Positions 1-12,985 of a stretch of 64,000 bases of DNA are shown in pieces. Source of the DNA: Onchocerca volvulus. Lineage: Eukaryota; Nematoda; Chromadorea; Rhabditida; Onchocercidae. The position numbers and the translations under genes are program-made. Under the pieces are notes generated by a model. It saw only the letters and a list, made by a program, of their open reading frames with translations. It had not been told where the DNA came from and searched no databases. Numbering within the stretch: the stretch's first letter is position 1; every line of letters begins with the position of its first letter. The DNA is taken from NCBI GenBank assembly GCA_000499405.2, contig HG738138.1, forward strand, positions 15,392,554-15,456,553, read 5' to 3'.

Positions 1-2739
1 TCTTCCTTTTTGCAAATTAATTGTTTAAAACACAAAAACAGAGTTTTTTCTTTTTTTTTTTTTTTTTTTTTATTAATAATTGCCTTTCTCATGATGAATT
101 TAAGATAGTAAAAATAAGAATTATAATTCAAGTTAAACATTCGCTGAAAATGGAATAAATGTAAATTTCTTAAAGGTATTTGATTCCGATTTTTCAATTG
201 TGTTCATGATTTTATTTTTGATAAAACAAAAACAAATAATCAGACATATCAATTAATTTAAATAGAAGACTGGAATTATTATAATATTCCTAATACTAAT
301 CATTGCAGAAAATTAAAACAGAAAAAAAAAATTCTTGACAAAATTTCAAGATCAATTAACATAATAATAATTGTTACTTTATGAGTAAGAAAAAAAAAAA
401 GAAAAAACAAAGGCAAAAACGGATGTTTTCCTCAATGTAATTTTCTCTGATTTTCCCGATTGCCAATTTACATTGTTTTATACCAGTATGAATCAATAAA
501 GAATGTTTCCGAGACTGATTTTTAATCAGTTATTATTAGTTTTGCACGTGTTTGACGAATAAAAGATGTTTATTTTGAACAAAATTTGAGTTAATTAATT
601 TTCGCCCAGAATAAATGAACGATAAAAACAAGAAATTATGGCTGTCAAATAAAAGTAAAGAAAGTTGAGAGTGATAAAATAAGAAAGAGAAATGAAGTTC
701 TTTTTTTTTTGGCCATTAATTAATATTTTATTTATATAAATTAGATAAAAAAAAAATTACTTGAGTGTGACGAAAAAAGAAAGAAAGAAAAGTAAAAATA
801 TGCTTTATTTATGGAATTAATCAGTTTAACATATGCAAATTAAAAAATGCTAGAATTTTTGAAAAAAATATATAAAAAGTAAGTATTAAAGAAAAGCTGA
901 AAAAGAAAGGGGAAAATACGGAAAGAAAAAAGAGAGAGAGAGAAATTTTTCTTCTCGAATTTTTTAAAATCTAATTTTTATTTCGATGATAATAATGTAA
1001 AATGCTAAAGATAAATGGGTTAGGGATGACGAAAAGATGGAATGAATTAAAGAAAATGAACGGTATCATAATAATAATAGAACCGGGTGATTAACTGGTT
1101 TTTTTTTTTTTTTTTTTTTAAGAAGTCATTAATTTAATTATCTCTTCACTTCAGTATTCTACGTATATTGAAGTAAAGAAAGTTTTCAATTTTAACTTTT
1201 CTTACTTTTTTGAATTATGGAGGAAGTTTTTCTTTTGTTTTTCGTTTTTCGAGCAACATAAGTATTAATTAAAAAATTGGAAAATTCATTCAACAAAATT
1301 GTTTAACATACATAAGTTAAAAAAAATAATTTTTTTCTTTTTTAAATTTCATGAGCAACAATTTCACTTGTGTTTCACTGAATCCTATGATCAATAATTT
1401 TATTTGTTCTAATTTTTCGCTTTTTTCAAAAAAAAGAAGATACAAGGAATTAAATAAAATATCAAATATATCAAAAAACTGTATATTTTTGGGGAAAAAA
1501 AGAATTTGAAAAGAAAATAAAAAGACAGCTTTATTCCTATTTTGATTTTCATCCTTTTCTTTTTCCTCAATCGTTACTTATAATATTCGCATCAAATTTC
1601 AAATTTCACACATGGCATTGGAGAAATTTCACATATGGTATAATTCTTAACAAATTTATTTATACTAATTTTTCTCCTTTTTTGACCAAGAAAGAACAAA
1701 GAGTAAAATAAAATAGATTTATATTAAAGTTTGAAATTTGATTTATTATAGTTTCAACATGATTGGAATAAAAAATTTACAAAATCATAACATCAAGTTT
1801 CATTTATTTTAATCAAATATAATCAAGCAAATAATTTCGGACTCAAAAAAAGCACACAAGCTGATTTGTTTAAATTATCATCAAACTGTAACTGTTAATT
1901 TTTAAATTTTAGAATTTTTCTTTCAATTTACAATTTTTTCAAAAACAATTGTTAAGTTTGTAAATCTTAAAGACTTTTTCATAATACAGCGTAATAACAC
2001 AAATATGTATAAATGAATTAATAAAATTATATGGCATTATTTTAAAGAATCAAAATATATATCTAAATGTTAATAATTTGCTTCAAAATAAATATTATTT
2101 ATTCTTTTACTCAAATTTAAAATTCAATTAGTTTTAACGAATGCTAGCGAGCGCTATTGAGTTTATTTACTTTTAAGAATAAATCTTGGGAGCCTGATTC
2201 CATAAAGTTTCATAACATTCAAACAAATAATCATTTAAGTTGAGAAATAACTTCAAAAGCATTTTTGATAACAACATTTTTGAATAAAATTAAAAGAATA
2301 AGAAAATAAAAAATTAAAAAAATTATTTTATATATTTTCGAAGTATTTTTCATATTTTATTCAAAAAAAAGGACTTTTAGAATACGTTGAATATAAATAT
2401 ATCGAAAAGTATTTTAGAATAAATAAATTTGCTGCACACAAAATAATCATAAAGTTTATTTATTGAAATTAGAGTTAAAATTATAATGCAGTCCCACTAA
2501 GTCGGACTTAGTCCTATAAGTTTAATTTTAGAAATCAATTTGAAAAAACAATTAAACTTAGAGAGAAAAGCATGTGAAGAAGAAAGAGAGAAAAAAAGGA
2601 ATGGCTTCGAAATTTACAATAATTTTTCGTTTCATAGAATGAATCATATTTTATATTATCAGCCGAAATAAATATGTTTTTACAAATTTTTTATGAAAAT
2701 TTATCCTAACATTTAAAGCAGATTAGACAAAGGAAAAAA

Positions 2740-3310
2740 AAATTGAATTTATCATGATTCAAACAATTCATAATTTAAATTTATTTTGAAATTGATAATT
2801 TTTAATTCTTCAAACATAAGAAAATTTCCTAAAAACTTTTTTGTTCTAATTTCTAAAAAATTCCCCAAAAGAAAGAAATCCCAAGTATTACAGAATTAGT
2901 AGAATGGATACATACTTATTATTTTGAAATTTATTCCAAAACTGAAAGATCTAGAGGAAAACGAAGGAAAAAACCGAAAATTATCATAATCGAATAATTT
3001 TCAATTTAACTTCGTTTCGAAATTAATAAAATTTAATTTTTCAAACACATATAAATCTCCCAAAAATTTTTATTTCAAAATCAATAATTTTTAATTTTTC
3101 AAACATACATAAAATATAATTTTTGATTTACAAAACATGCATAAATCACAACTACTAATTTTTTCAAACATTCATAAATTACTTTCAAACATACATAAGT
3201 TTCCTGAAAATTTAAAAAAAAAAATTCTTGAAAGAAAAGAAATCCAAACATTATTCCAAGAATTATTATTAGTAGCAGAATTGTAAATATATTTGTTATT
3301 TTTTGAGATG
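2740..3310. repeat. Decayed tandem repeat with TTTTTCAAACATACATAA-like units
   Basis: The phrase TTTTCAAACAYACATAAA recurs at least five times. A longer block (AAAGAAATCC...ATTAGTAG...TATTTGTTATTTT) appears once near 2870-2935 and again near 3238-3303. Units are heavily diverged. Confidence 0.5.
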
Positions 3311-5239
3311 AAAAGTACCAAATTTTTTTGAGTTAACAGAGGAATAAATTTATTTATAGGAATTGTTTGGTTGCAGCTGTTGCCATTAAAGAAAATGTGT
3401 GAAAAAAAAAGCAATCTGAATTTTTTTGAAAAAAATTATTTAAAAAAAAAAAAAAAAGAAACGAAGACGAATATAGTATTGTTTATTTTTGGGGGAACCA
3501 AAATTAATAGTTATTATCATCGATTTACTATCAAAAGATTCAATGTTATTTCTAATGTTATTAGAAAATTGTCAAATAATTAGCAGAATTTATTTATCAA
3601 ATGTCAAGAAATTCATAAAATATCTTTTTAAAAAAGTAAAAAAAAGAATTAATGCAAAATAAGGGCAAGAATCGATTGATTTAAAGTTTTAACAGTAAAA
3701 ATGGCTAAAAAAAGTTGGGCTCAACAGAGGACAAATATCTTTTTGCCTTTAATTTTTTAATATGAAAAATAAAAAATCAATTGTTGGTGTAATAAATAAA
3801 AACGTTTTTTTGGTAGTGCTTAAATTTAAGCAATGGAAATAAAACTTAAGAAATAAATTTATGGTTTGAAGAATTCTTTTTTTCCAAAAGATTTTTTTTC
3901 TGATTTTTAATTCAGGTTTCTAAGGTTAAATAAATGCAGTTAATAATTTAATTAAAATTGGATGAAAAAAGAGCACACATATTTAAAATTTTCTTTTGCA
4001 TACTTCATTGTTCCATTCCATTTTAGTCCATTTGGTTATTTCTTTTTTAAAAAGTTAAAAAAAGTGTCCGAAACATTGGTTTTGGTGACAAAATTTTCAA
4101 GGACAAATTCGATTCGATGTCAACAAAAACAATCTTAGGAGAAGTACAGGAAGAAAAAAAAACTAAAATTTTTTTGCAAAAAATTATTCGACGACGATGG
4201 ATGAAATTGGAAAATTGAAAGGAAGAAAGAAAGATATGTAAATTATATAGTTTTGCGTGAAACACATCAAAAAAAAAAAAAAGAAAGGGAAAACGTATTA
4301 AAACATGTTTAGTAAATTAAATATTGTTGATAAATTTGCAAATTATAAATTTAAAATTTAATCAAACATCATTTAGATGAAATCAAAAACCTAATTTCAA
4401 ATATTTGAATTGAATGTTAACGAATATTGCATCCCGTGTTGTTAACGACATCTTCGACTTTTCATTAAAAAAGTAATAAATAGTCGAATAATCGAACAAC
4501 GTGATTTTATCATATTTCCACCAAGTTGAGAAATTTTGTGGCAAAAATTTTTTTTTCCATCAAAATATTTTTTTTATAAAAAAAAATATGAGAAAGAAAG
4601 GAAGAAGAAAAAAGAACAAATAAAATAAATGCAAAAAGATATTTTTAAGTTTGAATATTTTAATTTTGATAGTTCAAAACAGAAATAGTTTTTTTTTTTT
4701 TTTTTTTTTTTTATAATTAAAATTCCTTCTTTCCTCCATATTGAAATCCATATTGAAATACTTCATGTTTTGTTTTTTTTTCCCTGTCAAAACTCCCTTT
4801 TTTTTCTTAAATTTACCATTTATTATTTATCAAAGAATTAATAAATAATAGAATAGATATATTTACACGCTGTTAATTAAAATAGCACAGATGACGAAAT
4901 ATTTACACCAAATTATTTAAAATAGACGTATGCAAATGTACGCACATAAAATTAATAAAAAAATAGATGTAAAATCTTTGAATTTTTTTGAAAAAAAAAG
5001 AAGGAAATTTCAGAAGTTTAAAAATTATATACACAGAAACTGCAAGTAAATGGAAAAATTTTTTTTAAACAATATAAAATTTTATTCGCTCATTTTTTTC
5101 TGCCATTTTTTTGATGGAAATAAAAATGAATGATGGAAGTGAAATAACAACTAGTGAATTTAGGGAATTTATAATGAAGTGAAAATTGCAATAAAAATTT
5201 TCGAATTTTATGGAAAAAAAAAAACGAATTTGAAAACAA

Positions 5240-5425
5240 AACGAAAGGAAAAATAAAAGAAAGACGAAACAGAAACGGAATTAAAGAACGGAATTTTTGT
5301 TGCGGAAAAACTGATCATGAACGAACGGAACGGAATCATCACTCGTGTTGTAGAATGAAACACAGAAATGAAGCGGAACGGAATCATTATTTATGCTACG
5401 GGAACGGAACGGAACGAAATGAAAA
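5240..5425. repeat. GGAAC pentamer-rich stretch
   Basis: AACGGAA words are clustered, with GGAACGGAACGGAACGAAA near 5401-5419 and three looser GAACGGAACGGAATCAT-type copies. Base mix is clearly richer in G than the flanks. It looks like a degraded satellite-like array; no gene is visible. Confidence 0.6.
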
Positions 5426-7175
5426 AGTTTTTACTTTGTATTATGGGAAAATAATTTCGTAAGCAATGCGAAATGGAATTATTAATTGCAGTATCGAAAA
5501 AAATAGTTACGAATGTAAAAAAAAGATAACATTCGTTTCAAAAATTTGATTTTTTGTGCTAACTGTTTTTTTTTTTTTTTTTCAAATGAGCGCAAATCAA
5601 AAAAAAGAATGTAAAGCTAAGATTTCACTCTGTTATATTTTACAATTGATACTTGTTATCATTTTATTGACATTACTATCTCATCCATCTATTTCGGTTT
5701 TTTTTATCTCATTTGAATGTTTTCTGAAAGAAATTTGAAAACAAAAAATTTTATTTCCGGATTTTTACTAACGGTCTAAACTTTTTTTTTAACAAAATTT
5801 TTGAAATTCTATATTTTGCTAAAATTCTGCTTAAATTGAATGATAAAAAATTAAAAAATATTTTATTATTTAAACATGCACTTTAAATAAATCAATAACC
5901 TATTTAATTAAGCCAATAACAATTGAATTTAGATATTACATTATATTCAAATATATTCAGATAAAATAAAAATAATTTGGAAATGTTTGGCGACCAATGA
6001 AACTATCAAAATGGCCTAGGCTAAATTAAAGGTAATTCAAATATGCTTATACTAAAAAATCAAAAATTCCACTTCTGCAAAATTTATAATTGTGAAGCAT
6101 TTTCTGAATTTTTGCCTTTAGAAATTTTTTCTACTCATTTCCCTCCAAAACTTTCTCAAATTTAAAAAACTCGAAAGGATCGAAGGTTCTTTTTTGATAC
6201 GGTCAATAAATTAAAACAAGGTATTATCTCATTATGACTTTAAGTGCTAAATTAGCTTTAAAAAGTGGAAGAAAAAACGCTATATTTCTTTATGATAATA
6301 TTACATTCATCTATTCACTTTTTCTTTTCATCATTTATTCCCCATTAATTCATTAATTTCTTTACGCACAAAGAGTTTTGACATAACATTATTATTATGT
6401 TTTGATATAATATAATGCATGAATAATCGAATGATTGAAAAATGAATGAATAAAAATACAAAAATAACTTCAAAAATGTGTAATAAAATACATTCTAAAA
6501 AAGAAGACATTATCAATGAAAATAACGAACAATTTTTTTCTTTTTTTTTTTTTCAAATTTAAATAGTATTAATGGTTCGGCTGCTACTCAAATTGTTATC
6601 ATACTGAAAAATCGCTAGCATTTTGAGAAAGGAAGATGAAATCAAATAATTTTGCCGCCTTTGTAAAAATGGATTCTTCTTTGTTTTCTTTTTCTTTTGT
6701 TTTTCTTTTTTTTTTGTTTTTTTTTTTTGAAAATTTTACAGAAAAAAAAAATTGAAAATGTTTTTGAAAAAATTAAAAAAATAAAATCTAATTTAATGTT
6801 ATCGAATTTTTTATGCGTTAAATGATTGGGTAAATTTCGAACATGAATTTCATTCAATGACATTTTTTTTAGTTATGTGCGAACGATTTAGCCTAATTGT
6901 AAAGTTGGAAAGTATCGGTACGAACTTGTGACACTTTAATTTTAATTATTTGAATTTGAAACGCAAAATTTGGAAAATATTGAGAATTAATTTCATTCAT
7001 AATGATTTTACATATGGAACTTTTCATTAAACGACACAAAATTTTTCAAAAACCGAAAAAAATAGCTAAAAAAAAATTTCAAGTTATTTTATGAAGAACG
7101 AAAAAAAATATGATGAAATTACGCAAAACAATTATTAAAGTAAGGAGTAAGAGTTTCGAGTAAAAGTCAAACTGA

Positions 7176-7277
7176 ATTAAAGTAATAAATTTCAGTAACC
7201 GTTAACGTACTTACGCTTGACTACCTCTGTAATCAAGCTTTAGTAAATTAACGGATATTGAAACTTCTTACTTTAAT
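7176..7277. repeat. Foldback: 45-bp inverted arms, 12-base loop
   Basis: Arms 7176-7220 and 7233-7277 pair at 37 of 45 positions with no gaps, around the loop 7221-7232. The arm begins ATTAAAGTAA and ends GCTTGA next to the loop. A third, direct partial copy of the outer arm (ATTAAAGTAAGGAG) stands at about 7136. The hairpin size is like a small-RNA precursor or a tiny foldback element. No open frame crosses it. Confidence 0.85.
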
Positions 7278-8470
7278 CTGCAAAAATTCCTCAACTGAAT
7301 CAATATTCATGGACGTTGCAACCTTAATATGCAAGTTAAAATCTGTCGAAAAAAAAATGATGAATTGAAATGTTCATTGAGCTGTCACAGGCAAGTAAGA
7401 GAGGGAAGCAAATTTTAAAAATAAATTGAACTGATAATTTTAGCTTTTGAAAGTACTCTTTGAATGGCACTATTGATCCGTCAGTTGGCGGGCTTTAAAA
7501 TTATTTGAATCCTTCCTTTTTTCTTTTTTTTTTTTTTTTTTTGAAACAGAAGTGTGAAAAGAATTAGCGATGTGTTGTTAAACAGTGATAGTTTATAAAT
7601 GTGTAACATCTCACTGTGAAATTTGAATTCAAATTTTGGATAACAAAAAATCACTGCTATAAATTCGACAATGAAATAATTTTTATGCCTCAAAAAAAAT
7701 TTTGAGGTCAATTATTTAATATGCAAAAACCCAAGTTCCATAATTGATTTCAAATTTTAGAAATGAATATGCTTTTTATAACTAGAATGACTCAATACTG
7801 TAAATATTATTGCATAATTGATTACAGATTTCAATTACGAAAAACGACCGCTATAATTTAAATGCTGAATATTGAAATACTACTAACTGTAATTAATGCT
7901 GCCATTTGTCTTCATGATACTGATATATGACAATGATGTGACAGTATTGGTAGCAACCATAATATAACATGAAAAAGAAAAAGAAGATTCCAGTTTTGAA
8001 ATTTTAAGGAAATGGTTGAAATTTAAAAATTTTGAAAATAATCAGAATTTCGGAAAATTTGAAAATCTAATAAATAAGTTTAAGCTTATCACAGCAAAAA
8101 AATAAAAAATAAATAAAAATAAACAAAAAATAAAAATAAGTCTATCATGGCATAAATTAAAAGCTATTTGTATAAGATGTTTCTTTTCAATAATGTTATA
8201 ATTCTGTAATTTTGCTAAATATTGATATGACATTGAATACTGCTCTTTTTTTCCTTTAAAAAAAAAAAAAAAAAAAAAAAAAGGAGAATGAAAATTAGCA
8301 ACTATTCCATAACTTATAAACTGAATCTTAATTTTCAAATCTCAACCTCAAAATCTCAATCTTAAAATAAGTCTCAACTTCAAAATCTCAGCTTTCTAGC
8401 TTTAATTTCAGCTTTTAATTCCAATTTAAATTTCTCAAATATATCTTCGAATCTTAATTTTCCATTGAAT

Positions 8471-8850
8471 ATCAGTAAAAACACAAACTGTTTTTATCAA
8501 ATTGTTACGGATTTTTTCTCAAGAACGTAACATCATTTACGATTGCGATTAAATCAACGAACAAAATCGATGAAATCATTTGAGCATATTAGTAAAATAC
8601 AAACTATTTTTATCAAATTGATATTGCGTATTTTTGTCTAAATTCGTTAATAATATCAAGATTAAGTCAAAAAAAAAAAAAAAGAAGAGTCAATGAAATT
8701 ATTCAAGAATATCATATCAATAAAAATTATTTAAGAATATCAATAAAATTATTTTTACCAGATTTATTATATATTTCTTCTCAAGTCTGCCAATGCTATT
8801 ACGGTTACGTCAAAAAAACAAAATCGATAAAATCATTTGATTAAAGATAA
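8471..8850. repeat. Three diverged tandem copies, unit about 116-150 bp
   Basis: Copies begin at about 8471, 8587 and 8738 with AGTAAAAYACAAACTRTTTTTATC-like sequence and end in AAAATCGATRAAATCATTTGA. The middle copy is expanded by an A-run. Confidence 0.65.
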
Positions 8851-9075
8851 CAAATGATATACTTTACACTTTTGCCTATAATACATTCTTCTACATACTT
8901 GATGAATCACGTTTAACTTTTACAATTAAAAATTGAAGCTATTTAAAGCTATAATTGAAGAAAAAAATAAGACGGATAGCAGATGTATTATAGCCGACAA
9001 AATAAATAACTTCTTCAAAGCAAGAATCATCGATTTTGCATTTTCACGTTACTAACGTTATCATTTGGATCGAAA

Positions 9076-9106
<31 letters not shown>

Positions 9107-9819
9107 AAGCGAAATGAGATAAAATTGAAAAAGTTTTTCACTCTACGTGCATAATTAATAGTCTAATAATTATTTGTAAATATGTGATCTATTTTCAATA
9201 TTTTTGAAATTATTTCAAAATAATTTGTTTTGGAATGATGAAAGAAAAATGAAATTCGATCCTTTATTTATCATTAATTCAATCATAAATTTGAACTAAA
9301 AGTTTGAAATATTATTTTATTCTTCTTTATAAATACCACGTCGAAACAAACAATAACAAAAAGAAAAGTTATGGTAAAATATTAATTGATAAATCCAGTT
9401 TTCAAATGGAAAAATTTTAAAAAGAAAAATGAAGAAATTGTTTCGTCAGGAAATATCAAAAAATAAGAATATATTTAATCGATGAATATTATTTAGAAAA
9501 AGAACTAACTAAAAATTAAATACTAAAGTTTCGAAAAAAAAAAGAAAAATATTCCGTAAGAAAGTAACAAATAATAATAAAATCGAAATTTAATTAATAA
9601 GTTAAAAATATTATTTAGGAAAAATGCAAAAGAAAAAAAAAAACAAAAATTGGAATTTCGAAAATATTTGTTTATATATCTTTAAACTTTTTGCAAGATA
9701 GAAAGTATAATTATAAATATTAAATTAAAGAGATGACCTAGAAAAGTGTAGTTAACAAGTATTTCTCGTAAAAGGACGAATGTTGTCTAGACAATTGTAC
9801 CTATCGGTAAACAATATCA

Positions 9820-9853
9820 CGATGACAATTGTTGATTTGTATGATTGTCATCG
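9820..9853. repeat. Short perfect hairpin, 10-bp stem and 14-base loop
   Basis: CGATGACAAT at 9820-9829 pairs with ATTGTCATCG at 9844-9853. It is followed by no T-run and lies in gene-free DNA, so no function is proposed. Confidence 0.6.
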
Positions 9854-12800
9854 GAGATGAAGAGGTATAAGCAATATTTACATTTTACGCATATGTACTT
9901 CATTTAGTTATGCTTATAATTTTAGGGATAATAAACTTTCCTTTTTTTTTGATTTATTATTCAATTGGAAACAAAAAAAAATTACAGTAGTTTTAAAGAT
10001 TTCTTTTTCATAAATACTTTTATTAAAATACAATAGTAATAATTAAATGATCTGAAAAGATGGTTATTGTGTCTGTATATTGATTAGATGATTTCGTGGT
10101 AGTAATCGTATAATTTAATATAATAATTTAAATATATAATAATTTTCGGAGTTTCATGAAATTTATGAAGTAATTCTACAGTAATAATTATTGAATTTGA
10201 AACTAGAAACTATTTTTTCAAATTTTCATAAATAATTTGTAGTAATTCGATTTATGAATGTTATATAGCTTTTTTTATTGGCATATATTTTTGTCTAGTG
10301 AATAAGTTGCAATTATTTTTTGTTCATTTCTGCATTTCTTTGTAAACTATTTTTGGGTCAATTTTTGATTAGTTGGTTTAATTGGATGATATATAATCTT
10401 TAACTGATTATCAACCAATCGTTTAAGTTTATAAATTATCTCATTATCTTTCCTGGAATATGAAATTAGTTATTCGATTCATAGAAAGCTCAAGTAATTC
10501 AACCAGATAGTATTAAATGATTTATATTTATTAATTGCTTTCGTAAATTAAAATATGCCCTTTCTAAAGGTCAAATAGTAGGAAAATTTGACAAAATCAA
10601 AGACACCAAAAAGCCGGTAAACATGCTTACCGCCAAAACGATTCGATTCACAGATAAAAAAAATAAGGTCAACCAATTATGAGATGATACAATGGAGATC
10701 AAGTTAAAGGGAGAGCCGCGAAAGGATTTAAAAGGTCTGAATTTTGGAGGAGAGAGAGTTCAAGTTCAAGTTCTTACACCGAAACAATAACAGCAATAGT
10801 ACCGATTTCAAAGCAACATAGCAGCAGCAGCAACAGTCCGACAATTCAGTTGTGCTTCTCCAATCTCTACGAGTGATAAAGGAAAAAATAACTCAGTGAT
10901 CAATTTACTTCAACATTCTCTAGTAATTGCTCGTGACATGGATCAAATGATGAATCATTGTCCCGTCAATCAACGAATTTGAGGAGTATTACATCGAAAG
11001 AGACGGTAACAAAGCATGCTATACGGAAGGAAACTGTAGGGAAGCGTCATGTATCCGATAATAAACTTGGTGATATATAATAAGAGGAATGATAAAACGG
11101 ATGATATTGAAACAGACCGTAAGAAAGCATACTGTACCGAACTTCTCTAGAAATTTTTTTACATCCGATTAATAATAGATAATCTTCATGGAATAAAAAC
11201 TTAAAATGAAAGCTGATAGTTCGATATATATTTAATAATTTTTGAAGTTGCATTTAACTGATAATAAATGAGTTTACTCCATCTTCAATGCATGTTAAAG
11301 AATGAAGATTATCTATCATTTATAAAAAAATTCTGGAAAACTAGTTGAAATAAAACTTTTGCCATTTCAAAATTTTCTGCAGATTTTTTACTCTTATTTA
11401 TAACACTCTAAGCTGATACATTGACTATTTAAGCATAATAAAATATTTTGCAATAATCTCCTTTTGAGAATAGAAATATTTGATGGGAAAAATCTTTTGT
11501 TTAAACCAAGAACCATTGCAAATGTTTCAAAATTTCAATAAGCTTCATTTTTGCTATTTGTTTTATATTTTATTTTATTTCGGCATATTATAGAAATTTG
11601 CATAATTTATTAAGAATTTGCTTTATACTGAACAAATATTTGATGTGTAAATAACTCAGTAATGGAAAATGCTATTTAAATTTTGAATAATTGATAAAAT
11701 TTTTTGATTGCATACTTTGATGGGCAAAGTGGTAAGACGCGAAATGATAGACAAAATGGAATAATAGTAATTTATCAAATTTTGGAGAAATATTTTTAAT
11801 CTTTCAAATGACTCAACTTTAATTTATAATTTTAAAAGATGATAATAACTTCATCCTTATAGTTTTTACTTTTTATTGTCATTAATGTAATAATTATATC
11901 TAATATGCGAAGACTTGGGGCGAAATTCATAGTTTTACTTAATTGCAAATAAATTTCATCACTTATTATCAAAATAAAAATTGCAGCAGCAATATCATTA
12001 ATATTTGTATTCATTAAGTAAAAATATTAGAAAAGAAGGAATTATTAAGAATTACTAATAAGAAATTAAAGCATTAATTAAATGTTTTAAACACTTTTTA
12101 ATCAATAATATTGAATTGAACAATTATAAGCAAAAATTTCTCAAATGAAAGTTTTTATTAGAAATGAAATTTTAAAAGCAAAATTAAATAAAAAATGGGA
12201 AAAAAAGTGAAGTTACCCAAATTTGACATAATGTAGTTGTTAAATCCATTATCGACGATCGAATGAATAACTTTTTTTTCTTGTCCGAAAAAAGAGGAAA
12301 ATGAGCAATTACAGGAAATTTTCAATAATTGTCGTTTAGAATAGCAATATTTCCAACAGTTTTTGAAACATCGTTTAATTCCCAATTAAATAATCGTATT
12401 TCATCCATGAAAAATACAAGTATTTCTTCAAATAATTACTTTAAAAAAAAAAAAAAAAAAAGAAATTATTTCGAACAAACAAATTTATTCGCGTATAATT
12501 TGAAATAGTATAAAACATAAATGTTTTTTTCTTTTTAAAACAATTAATTATAAACAGTTCAAAATGAGTTTTTCAATTGTTTTCAGAATATTATTAGTTA
12601 ATCGAACAAATTTTTTTGTTAAATAACTGGATGAAAAAAGAAAAATGTAACGAATTTCGTCTTCTTTTCATATTAATAAATAAAAGTTGAATGTCAGATC
12701 TTTTTATTTTTGTAATTTTCACGTACAGCTACTATTTATACTTCTCATTAAATCTATCTTTTCTTGCTTACGTTATAAATTTCTTCAGAAAATTTCCGAA

Positions 12801-12917
12801 ATTTTAAAAATTTTCAAGTACTGCAAGTATTTTTAAATTAACATCCAGGTGGTGCGTAAAATTTTCAGATTAGTGATATTTTTCACTAATGAATGCAAAG
12901 TATTGCCATCAATTATT

Positions 12918-12985
12918 CAAAATGATCCGTCAACGATCCAAAATGATTCAGAATGATCCATCAGTGATTCAAAATGATTGGTAAG
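12918..12985. repeat. Short tandem repeat, AAAATGATYC words
   Basis: CAAAATGATCC and CAGAATGATCC alternate with GTCAACGATCC and ATCAGTGATTC, an imperfect double repeat of about 18 and 37 bp. Confidence 0.5.

Larger units (their letters stand above)
1..7175. other. Gene-free AT-rich DNA
   Basis: Long A and T homopolymers and short purine tracts. The few open frames of 60-80 codons are Phe/Lys/Asn/Ile-rich and depend on poly(A/T) runs. I see no conserved protein, RNA gene or mobile element apart from the two repeat blocks listed separately. Confidence 0.7.
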
